Assembly: GCA_031263565.1 (NCBI GenBank)
Contig: JAISFR010000103.1
Span: 1 to 43,054, forward strand
Direction: 5' to 3'
Source of the DNA: Candidatus Adiutrix sp.
GTDB taxonomy: Bacteria; Desulfobacterota; Desulfarculia; Adiutricales; Adiutricaceae
DNA: 43,054 nt
Shown: positions 7,625 through 13,904 of the stretch, piece after piece
Numbering within the stretch: position 1 is the first letter of the stretch
Layout: each line of letters starts with the position of its first letter
Position numbers and translations under genes: made by a program
The notes under the pieces: model-generated
Database searches by the model: none
Seen by the model: only the letters and a program-made list of their open reading frames with translations
Told to the model about the DNA's origin: nothing

Positions 7625-7650
7625 GACCATAAAACATAACAGGCTAAAGG

Positions 7651-8643
7651 TCAACGTGACATAAGCCCTTCCTCGGCCCAGGCTATGATCTCCCCGGGGG
7701 CGGCCGTGGCCGTGCCGACCTTGCCGACCACCACCCCGGCGGCCAGGTTGGCCAGGCGGGCGCCCACGGCCAGGGGCGCCGCCAGAGCCAGGGCGGCGGC
7801 CATGACCGCCGCCACCGTGTCGCCGGCCCCGGTGACGTCAAAGACTTCCCGGGCCTGGGAGGGCAGGAGGACCGGCGGGGCCGAAGGCCCCTCCAGAAGC
7901 ATCATGCCGTCTTCGCTGAGGGTCACCAGAAGATTCTCCAGCCCGCTTTCAGCCATGACCCGGCGGCCGGCGGCCGTCAGCTCGGCCCGGCTCGACAGGT
8001 CTTTGAGCCCGGCGGCCTGGGCCAACTCGGCCCGGTTGGGGGTGGCCAGGGTGGCCCCCCGGTAGCGGCCGTAGTCGGCGCCCTTGGGATCCACCACCAC
8101 CGGCCGCCCGGCCGCCCGGGCCAGGCCGATCACCTGGCTCAATATTTCATCGGGCAGGCAGCCTTTGCCGTAATCCGACAGCAGCAGGGCCCGGGCCCGG
8201 GGCAGTTCCTCCCTGACGGCGGCCAGAAAATCTTCCGCCGCCCGGCCGGAGAGGGGCTCTTCAGCCTCTTCGTCGAAGCGCACCACCTGCTGGATGCCGG
8301 CGATAATGCGGGTCTTGACGCTGGTGGGCCGCCCGGGGTCGTCTATGAAGCGGGGGGCCGGCAGGCCGGCCTCGGCGAAGAGATTTTTCAGGAGCCCGGC
8401 CTTCCGGTCCCGGCCGGTGACGCTGACCGTCAGGGGCCGGGCGGCGAGGGCGCCCAGGTTTTTAACCACGTTGCCCACGCCGCCGGGCATCATCAGGCAT
8501 TTTTTGACCCTGACCACCGGCACCGGGGCCTCCGGCGAGATGCGCGTGGCCTGGCCGTAGATGTAGCGGTCGACCATGATGTCGCCGACGCACAGGACCG
8601 GCAGGTCTTTCAGCCGGCTCAGGAGTTCCAGGGCGGCTTCCAT
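7651..8643 (-). CDS. hldA: D-glycero-beta-D-manno-heptose-7-phosphate kinase (HldE kinase-domain homologue)
   Basis: A 330-residue PfkB/ribokinase-family sugar kinase matching the kinase half of HldE/RfaE: GDIMVDRYIYGQ (20-31) followed by ISPEAPVPVV (35-44), PGGVGNVVKNLGAL (53-66), and the C-terminal ATP/anion-hole motif DVTGAGDTVAA near 268-278 with the catalytic Asp. The reaction is ATP-dependent phosphorylation of D-glycero-D-manno-heptose 7-phosphate at C1, leading to the ADP-heptose of the LPS inner core, in the cytosol. At 330 residues it lacks the adenylyltransferase half of bifunctional HldE, so a separate HldC would be needed. The start is supported by GAGGT upstream, inside the end of the preceding gene, whose stop abuts it with no gap. 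The immediate upstream neighbour is a probable sugar nucleotidyltransferase. Confidence 0.88.
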   Translation of the reverse strand: MEAALELLSRLKDLPVLCVGDIMVDRYIYGQATRISPEAPVPVVRVKKCLMMPGGVGNVVKNLGALAARPLTVSVTGRDRKAGLLKNLFAEAGLPAPRFIDDPGRPTSVKTRIIAGIQQVVRFDEEAEEPLSGRAAEDFLAAVREELPRARALLLSDYGKGCLPDEILSQVIGLARAAGRPVVVDPKGADYGRYRGATLATPNRAELAQAAGLKDLSSRAELTAAGRRVMAESGLENLLVTLSEDGMMLLEGPSAPPVLLPSQAREVFDVTGAGDTVAAVMAAALALAAPLAVGARLANLAAGVVVGKVGTATAAPGEIIAWAEEGLMSR

Positions 8644-10020
8644 TCAGTGGACCTCGAAGCGCAGATTTTTTTGGGCGAAGTCCCGGAAGCCGGGTTGGGC
8701 GTCCTGAAGGGCCATGGCCGCCAGGGCCGCCGGGCTGTCCGCCGGCTCTTTCCAGGCGCGGACGGGCGCCGGAGTCCGGCGGGTGAAGAAGGCGGTTTCG
8801 ACCAGGAAGTTGAGGTCGCCCTGCACCGGCTGATAGTAAAGGCCCCCGGGCGACGGGCCGCCCCCCCCGCCCGGGGCCGGGGGCCGGTCATATTTGACGG
8901 CCACCGGCATGAAAAGGCCCTTTTCATGAAGTTCGCGGAAAACCCGGCCGGGCCGGGGATAGTGGTTGAAATTCTTGTTGAGGTGGCTGATTTTCTCCGG
9001 GGGCCGGTCGCGCAGGCGGAAGCTCTCCACCACCACGTCCCGGCCGAGCCGCGGATCATAGGCGCAGAGGCCGCCCTTGATGGGGCGCTCAGGATTGTTG
9101 GCCACAATCTCCATGCTCATGCCGTAGCCTTTCTCGCCCAGGGCCAGGGCCAGGCCAAGGGTCCCAAAGTCCAGGGCCCGGGTCAGGTAGCCCAGATCCT
9201 CTATATTATAGGAAACCAGGTCGGCGGCCTCGTCCAGCAGCCCGAAGTAGGCCGCCTGACTCAGGCGGCGGACCCGCCCGGCGGCGTCGAGATGGTAGAC
9301 CTGCCGGTCCATGGTCTTCTGCATGGCCATCTGCCCGTGGTTGTGCAAGCGCCGGGCGGTCCGCGGATCAAAGCGCCAGCGCCCGTCCCGGGGGCTCAGG
9401 CCGGGGAAGGCCCGCTGCGCCAGGAGTAGAAAATTTTCCGGGGGCAGCCCCAGAAAGGCGCTCTTAAGCAGCCGGGCCTGGATTTCTTTTTGGGAGGCCT
9501 CGTTGACCACCAGGAGCATTTTCTGGCGGGCCAGCACCCGGCCCGGGTCCAGGCCGGCCTCCTCGGCCAGGGCCCTGATTTCAAAAATCAACTGGCCCAG
9601 GTGCCGGGCGCCCAGGGTCAGCGGCAGGAGGTCGCGCCCGGCGGCCCTGGCTTCCGGCAGCCGATGGGGCCTGATGAGGCATTTGGGGCCCATGTTCAGG
9701 CGAACGGCCTCGCCGGCGGCGGCGTGTTCCCAGAAGACCAGGCCGTCGAGCACCGCCCGGCGGGCCTGATCTTGCAGACGGCCGTCAAGCCGGTCTTCCA
9801 GGACCATGAGATTCCGGGGCGCTTCCAGGTCCTCCAGATGGGGGTAGGCGTTGTAGTCCCGGCTGACGGCCTCGACCTCGGCCAGGCTCAGGCCGGCGAA
9901 ATGTTCGTCGGCCAGGCGGCGGCAGGATTCCAGGTAGCTGGCCTGGCTTTGCAGATCGAGTTCCGCCGGCCCCGGCCGGCGCCCGGTCCGGGCCGGGGCT
10001 GAATCGCCGCTCGTTTCCAT
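8644..10020 (-). CDS. Probable UDPGP-like sugar nucleotidyltransferase
   Basis: A 458-residue cytosolic protein not assigned with certainty. Residues 100-113 (AAAGEAVRLNMGPK) resemble the G-x-G-(T)-x-R ... P-K signature of GT-A-fold sugar-phosphate nucleotidyltransferases. An AQRAFPGL stretch (201-208) resembles the Q-x-x-x-P segment of UDPGP enzymes, and RLHNHGQ (224-230) is reminiscent of the HGHGD loop in UDP-sugar pyrophosphorylases. Other blocks that look conserved are SYNIEDLGYLT (270-280), LNKNFNHYPRPG (347-358) and QGDLNFLVET (400-409). A Gly-rich insert lies at 384-391. The start at 10020 has AAAGAG just upstream. It sits directly between cooC (7 bp) and hldA (0 bp), which fits a role in activating a sugar phosphate for cell-envelope or storage glycan synthesis. 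The nucleotide and sugar are unknown. Confidence 0.5.
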   Translation of the reverse strand: METSGDSAPARTGRRPGPAELDLQSQASYLESCRRLADEHFAGLSLAEVEAVSRDYNAYPHLEDLEAPRNLMVLEDRLDGRLQDQARRAVLDGLVFWEHAAAGEAVRLNMGPKCLIRPHRLPEARAAGRDLLPLTLGARHLGQLIFEIRALAEEAGLDPGRVLARQKMLLVVNEASQKEIQARLLKSAFLGLPPENFLLLAQRAFPGLSPRDGRWRFDPRTARRLHNHGQMAMQKTMDRQVYHLDAAGRVRRLSQAAYFGLLDEAADLVSYNIEDLGYLTRALDFGTLGLALALGEKGYGMSMEIVANNPERPIKGGLCAYDPRLGRDVVVESFRLRDRPPEKISHLNKNFNHYPRPGRVFRELHEKGLFMPVAVKYDRPPAPGGGGGPSPGGLYYQPVQGDLNFLVETAFFTRRTPAPVRAWKEPADSPAALAAMALQDAQPGFRDFAQKNLRFEVH

Positions 10021-10027
10021 GGCTCTT

Positions 10028-10780
10028 TCAGCCCAGGGTTTTCTCGAAGATGGCCTGGGCCGCGGCCACGGCCGGGCTGCCCGCGCCGGTCAGAAGGGAG
10101 GTCGGCCGGGCCGCCTGATCGGCCTCGTAGATGACCAGGTCGTCGGGGATGACCCCGGCCAGTTCCATTTTTTCGGCCGAGATGATGTCCAGGGCCTCCT
10201 GGCTGACCTCGCCGCGAACCCGGTTGAGGATCAGGTGGCGGCGCTTGACGGTGATTTTCAGTTCATCCACCAGGTTCCAGATGCGCTGGGCGGCGATCAG
10301 CCCCCGGCGGGAGGCGTCGGAAACCACGAAAAAAACGTCCATATAGCGGGAGGTCAGGCGGGAGATGTGCTCCATGCCGGCCTCGTTGTCGATGACCTGA
10401 TAGGGATAGTTCTTCAGGGCCTTTTCCAGCACCGCCCCCAGGATGGAGTTGGCCGCGCAGTAGCAGCCGGCCCCTTCGGGCTTGCCCATGACCACCAGGT
10501 CGATGTCGTCGCCCTCGACGATGGCCTCCTGGGTGCGCAGTTCGATGAGCACGTCTTTGGTGATGGAGACGTCGCCGGCCCCGGCCTTCATCTCTTCCCG
10601 GGCCTCGGAAAGGGTGTGTTCGTATTTCAGGCCCAGGACGTCGCCCAGGTTGGCGTTGGCGTCGGCGTCCACGGCCAGCACCGGCTTGCGGCCGGTCCGG
10701 GCCAGATATTGGGCGGCCAGACCGGCCAGGGTGGTTTTTCCGGTACCGCCTTTGCCGGCCATGCCGATGATCAAGCTCAT
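10028..10780 (-). CDS. cooC: CooC-type nickel-insertion ATPase for CO dehydrogenase
   Basis: A 250-residue MinD/Mrp-type ATPase. The deviant Walker A motif GKGGTGKTT (9-17) with the signature lysine, VDADAN (37-42), and DLVVMGKPEGAGC (95-107) match CooC. The diagnostic C107-Y-C109 pair (CXC) corresponds to the nickel-binding cysteines of CooC1. The family binds Ni(II) at the dimer interface and delivers it, with ATP hydrolysis, to the C-cluster of anaerobic CO dehydrogenase/acetyl-CoA synthase. The ATG at 10780 has AGGAG in front; a longer frame to 10819 has no such site. No CODH/ACS subunit lies in this window; the gene sits between asnS (28 bp upstream) and the nucleotidyltransferase-like gene (7 bp), so its client enzyme must be encoded elsewhere. 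Presence of CooC implies anaerobic C1 metabolism. Confidence 0.87.
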   Translation of the reverse strand: MSLIIGMAGKGGTGKTTLAGLAAQYLARTGRKPVLAVDADANANLGDVLGLKYEHTLSEAREEMKAGAGDVSITKDVLIELRTQEAIVEGDDIDLVVMGKPEGAGCYCAANSILGAVLEKALKNYPYQVIDNEAGMEHISRLTSRYMDVFFVVSDASRRGLIAAQRIWNLVDELKITVKRRHLILNRVRGEVSQEALDIISAEKMELAGVIPDDLVIYEADQAARPTSLLTGAGSPAVAAAQAIFEKTLG

Positions 10781-10808
10781 GATTTTTTCTCCTCTTTGGA
10801 ATGCGGCG

Positions 10809-12173
10809 TTAAAATTCAAGGTTGCGGGGGGTGCGCGGGAAGGGGATGACGTCCCGGATATTGGGCGCCCCGGTCAGGAGCATCAGGAGGCGCTCAAAAC
10901 CCAGCCCGAAGCCGGAGTGGGGGGCGCTGCCGAAGCGCCGGCTGTCGAGATACCACCAGTAGCTTTCCAGGTTCAGGCCCATTTGGCGCATACGTCCTTC
11001 CAGAACGTCCAGCCGCTCCTCGCGCTGGCTGCCGCCCACCAGCTCGCCCACCTTGGGCACCAGAAGATCCATGGCCGCCACCGTGCGGCCGTCATCACTG
11101 AGGCGCATGTAAAAGGGCTTGATGGCGGCCGGGTAATCGTGGACGATGACCGGCTTTTTGAAATGGACCTCGCAGAGGTGCCGCTCGTGCTCGGTCTGCA
11201 GGTCCAGGCCCCAGGCCGGGGCGTATTCGAATTTCTGCCCCGAGCTTTTCAGGATCTCGACCGCCTCGCCGTAGGGCAGGCGCTGGTAGCGGCCGGCCAG
11301 GAGCTTTTCCAGGCGCTTGAACAGGCCCGGCTCCACAAAGCGGTCGAAAAGTTCCAGGTCGTCCCGGCACTGGCCGAGGGCGAATTCGACCACGTGCCTG
11401 AGCAGGTCCTCGGCCAGATCCATGTCGTCGCCGAGATCGGCAAAGGCCATTTCCGGCTCGATCATCCAGAATTCGGCCGCGTGGCGGGGGGTGTTGGAGT
11501 TTTCAGCCCGGAAGGCGGGGCCGAAAGTGTAGACTTTGCCCAGGGCCAGGGCCAGCATTTCAGCTTCCAACTGCCCGGAGACGGTCAGGCCGGCCTCCTG
11601 GCCGAAGAAATCGTCAGCCGGCCGGGCCGGGCCGGGCGGCAGGGTGGTCACCCGAAAAAGTTCGCCGGCCCCCTCGCAGTCGCTGCCGGTGATGATGGGC
11701 GTGTGGACGTGAAAAAAACCGCGTTCCTGGAAAAAACCGTGCACGGCCTGGGCAAAGCGGCTGCGCAGGCGGAAGAGGGCCCCGAATTTATTGGTCCTGG
11801 CCCGCAGATGGGCGTTGGCCCGCAAAAACTCGTCGGAATGCCGCTTTTTTTGCAGAGGGTAGCTTTCCGGGTCGGCCGGGCCCCAGAGGTGCAGTTCCTC
11901 GGCCCGCAATTCCCAGGCCTGGCCCCGGCCCTGGGAAGGCAGCACCCGGCCCCGGACGCCGACGGCCGCCCCGGTTTGGGCGGCTTTGAGCACCGCGCAG
12001 CCGGGCAGGCTGTCGTCGGCCACCACCTGGAGGTTGGCCAGACAGGAGCCGTCGTTGATCTCCAGAAAGGAAAAACCCTTGGCGTCCCGGCGGGTCCGGA
12101 CCCAGCCGTTGACCAGGGCTTCGCTGTCTTCCGGAAAAGTTCCGGCCAGGACCTGGGCCACCGAACATTTCAT
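10809..12173 (-). CDS. asnS: Asparaginyl-tRNA synthetase
   Basis: A 454-residue class IIb aminoacyl-tRNA synthetase. The N-terminal OB-fold anticodon-binding domain (about 1-110) contains VNGWVRTRRDAKGFSFLEI. Motif 2 appears as FGPAFRAENSNTPRHAAEF and motif 3 as GFGLGFERLLMLLTG; FHVHTPIITGSDCEGAGELF precedes them, with the EGAGE type of substrate loop and R-A-E-N-S-N-T pattern typical of AsnRS rather than AspRS. It charges tRNA-Asn with asparagine in the cytosol. The ATG at 12173 has GGGAGG about 7 nt upstream; the frame extends further to 12287 without support and would run into the promoter at 12224-12251. It is the first gene of a minus-strand run that continues with cooC. Confidence 0.93.
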   Translation of the reverse strand: MKCSVAQVLAGTFPEDSEALVNGWVRTRRDAKGFSFLEINDGSCLANLQVVADDSLPGCAVLKAAQTGAAVGVRGRVLPSQGRGQAWELRAEELHLWGPADPESYPLQKKRHSDEFLRANAHLRARTNKFGALFRLRSRFAQAVHGFFQERGFFHVHTPIITGSDCEGAGELFRVTTLPPGPARPADDFFGQEAGLTVSGQLEAEMLALALGKVYTFGPAFRAENSNTPRHAAEFWMIEPEMAFADLGDDMDLAEDLLRHVVEFALGQCRDDLELFDRFVEPGLFKRLEKLLAGRYQRLPYGEAVEILKSSGQKFEYAPAWGLDLQTEHERHLCEVHFKKPVIVHDYPAAIKPFYMRLSDDGRTVAAMDLLVPKVGELVGGSQREERLDVLEGRMRQMGLNLESYWWYLDSRRFGSAPHSGFGLGFERLLMLLTGAPNIRDVIPFPRTPRNLEF

Positions 12174-12223
12174 AAGCTGCCTCCCCCGCGCCGACGCGGC
12201 TGCCTCGCCGGTCTGACAGCTCA

Positions 12224-12251
12224 ATTTAAATCCAAACGCGCCAAAGGTCAA
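12224..12251 (-). promoter_or_regulatory. Candidate sigma-70 promoter for asnS operon
   Basis: Minus-strand -35 TTGACC (12246-12251) and -10 TTAAAT (12224-12229) with a 16-bp spacer, about 50 bp before the asnS start codon at 12173. It is arranged divergently with the promoter at 12281. Confidence 0.55.
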
Positions 12252-12280
12252 GTCTTCCCCGGGCGGCCCAGCGGCCGCCC

Positions 12281-12309
12281 TTGACAAGAGCGGGGGCCGC
12301 GGTTATATT
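12281..12309 (+). promoter_or_regulatory. Consensus sigma-70 promoter for the sulfatase gene
   Basis: TTGACA (12281-12286, perfect -35), a 17-bp spacer, and TATATT (12304-12309, 5 of 6 to TATAAT). Transcription should start near 12316, which rules out the longest reading frame starting at 12281 as the true gene start. Confidence 0.75.
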
Positions 12310-12346
12310 GGCCGAAATGTTCAGCCTTGGTTTCAGTGATTTAAAT

Positions 12347-12377
12347 GAGGCCGCCGGAATCCGACTCCGGCGGCCTC
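12347..12377 (+). promoter_or_regulatory. Leader hairpin in the sulfatase 5'UTR
   Basis: Perfect 11-bp stem (gaggccgccgg / ccggcggcctc) with a 9-nt loop, about 30 nt after the predicted transcription start and 30 nt before the preferred start codon. No T-run follows, so it may act on RNA stability or translation rather than attenuation. Confidence 0.45.
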
Positions 12378-12406
12378 CCGGGCCGGGCCTTGGGAGATTT
12401 GAAAAT

Positions 12407-13843
12407 TTGAAGCGCCTGAGCACGATGATCAAGCGGCCGGACTTCGGGCCGTTCAAAACCGCCGCCACTCTGGCGGCCCTGACCCTGTCGGTTTTTTTCT
12501 TCTGGGCCCCGGTCTGGATCGCCGGCCAGTTCGGGGCGGTGGGTCTCGGCGAAATCATGCACACCCTAATGCTGCCGCTGGAGGGCCTGGACCGGGACAT
12601 ATTTTTCAGCGGCTTCACAATGCTTGTGGCCTGCCCGGCCCTGGGCGGGCTGCTGACTTTCCTGATGACCAGGGGCCTTGGGGGCCGCCTTGAAAAAGGC
12701 CTTCTTTTCCTGGCGCCGGCCGCCCTGCTGGGCTCGATGGCTTTCGCCGACCGCCAGCTGGCCATTCACCAGTTCCTGTGGGGCGAAATCGAATACGGCT
12801 CTTTCATTGACGAAAACTACCGGGCGCCCGACCTGGACCGCATCGTCTTCCCCGAGGCCAAAAAGAACCTGATCATCATCCTGGTCGAATCCCTGGAAGA
12901 CACCTTCACTTCCGGGCAGCTCGGCCAGGTGCTGGCCCCGGACCTCAAAGAGCTTCAGGACCGGCACCTGTCCTTCAAAAGACAGGCCCAGGTCCACGGC
13001 GCCGGCTGGACCATAGCCGGCTACACCGCCTATCTGTTCGGCCTGCCGCTCAAGCTGCCGTTGAGCATCATGAAACGCGACCATAACGACTACAGCCGCT
13101 ACGGCACTTTTTTGCCCGGGGCCGTCTCCCTTTTGGAAGTGTTTGAAAAAAACGGCTATGACTTTCAGGTGATCATGGGCTCGGACAGCGCTTTCGGCGG
13201 CCGCCGGAACCTTTTTAAAACGCACGCCCCCGGGGCCCGCATTTTCGACCGGGAACAGTTCCTGGCCGGGCCGCACGAAGCGGGCGACCTCTCTTCGCCC
13301 TGGGGTTTCGGCGACAGCTTCCTTTTCCGGGAGGCCCGGGCCATCGTCAAAAGCGCGGCCGAGCGGCAGCGCCCTTTTCTGACCATCATCCAGACCGTCG
13401 ACAGCCATATCGGGCTCGATTCCTATGAAAACGACGCCGAGTACTGGCGGCGGACCGACCGGCTGAGCGCCGCTTTCGCCCGCTGGCTTGAGGAGCAGGA
13501 TTTTTACCGCGACAGCGTGGTGCTGATCATCGGCGACCACCTGTACATGGGGCAGTATTGCGCCAAGGTCGAGCTGCCGCCGATCTCCCGGCGCGGCATC
13601 TTCAACGCCTTTCTGAACACCGGGCTTCAGCCGGAACACCCCGCCCCCCAGGGGCGGCTTTTTTCCTCGTTCGACCTGGCCCCCACCATTCTGGAAGCCG
13701 TCGGGGCCGTGCTGCCCGAAGGCCGTTTCGGCCTGGGCGTGTCGCTTTTCCGGGACATCCCCACCCTGCTGGAGGAACACGGCTATGAGCGCCTGAACGA
13801 GGAACTGCAGAAACGCTCCCGCCTTTACGACAGTTTTTACTGA
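12407..13843 (+). CDS. Membrane sulfatase-fold transferase (OpgB/LtaS-like)
   Basis: About 478 residues from the TTG at 12407, which has GGGAG ten nucleotides upstream; ATG 12425 is the alternative. Three membrane helices (about 18-42, 66-88, 96-115) anchor a large periplasmic alkaline-phosphatase-superfamily domain. Visible catalytic parts are LVESLEDTF (metal ligand E161), GAGWTIAGYTAYLFGLPL (T202 in the position of the catalytic threonine), TVDSHIG (H333) and GDH (D376, H377). The TIAG...GLPL segment resembles phosphoglycerol transferase OpgB/MdoB more than lipoteichoic acid synthase. Such enzymes move phosphoglycerol or phosphoethanolamine from phospholipids to periplasmic glucans or envelope glycans. 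Only three helices are present, fewer than in LtaS. The gene is alone between a consensus promoter and a strong terminator, so it is a single-gene unit. The substrate is not determined. Confidence 0.8.
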   Translation: MKRLSTMIKRPDFGPFKTAATLAALTLSVFFFWAPVWIAGQFGAVGLGEIMHTLMLPLEGLDRDIFFSGFTMLVACPALGGLLTFLMTRGLGGRLEKGLLFLAPAALLGSMAFADRQLAIHQFLWGEIEYGSFIDENYRAPDLDRIVFPEAKKNLIIILVESLEDTFTSGQLGQVLAPDLKELQDRHLSFKRQAQVHGAGWTIAGYTAYLFGLPLKLPLSIMKRDHNDYSRYGTFLPGAVSLLEVFEKNGYDFQVIMGSDSAFGGRRNLFKTHAPGARIFDREQFLAGPHEAGDLSSPWGFGDSFLFREARAIVKSAAERQRPFLTIIQTVDSHIGLDSYENDAEYWRRTDRLSAAFARWLEEQDFYRDSVVLIIGDHLYMGQYCAKVELPPISRRGIFNAFLNTGLQPEHPAPQGRLFSSFDLAPTILEAVGAVLPEGRFGLGVSLFRDIPTLLEEHGYERLNEELQKRSRLYDSFY

Positions 13844-13850
13844 ACCGCTT

Positions 13851-13884
13851 TAAAGTTATGGGGGCCTCGGCCCCCATAACTTTA
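13851..13884. terminator. Bidirectional rho-independent terminator
   Basis: Perfect 16-bp inverted repeat (taaagttatgggggcc and its complement) with a 2-nt centre, between the convergent sulfatase (+) and acyl-CoA synthetase (-) genes. The A/T-rich ends allow termination on both strands. Confidence 0.85.
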
Positions 13885-13904
13885 TCCGGAAGAGCCCCCG
13901 GGGC

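Noticed and set aside
10482-12284. 600-codon plus-strand frame over cooC and asnS
   Set aside because: Antisense to two genes with unmistakable motifs; no start site or family features.
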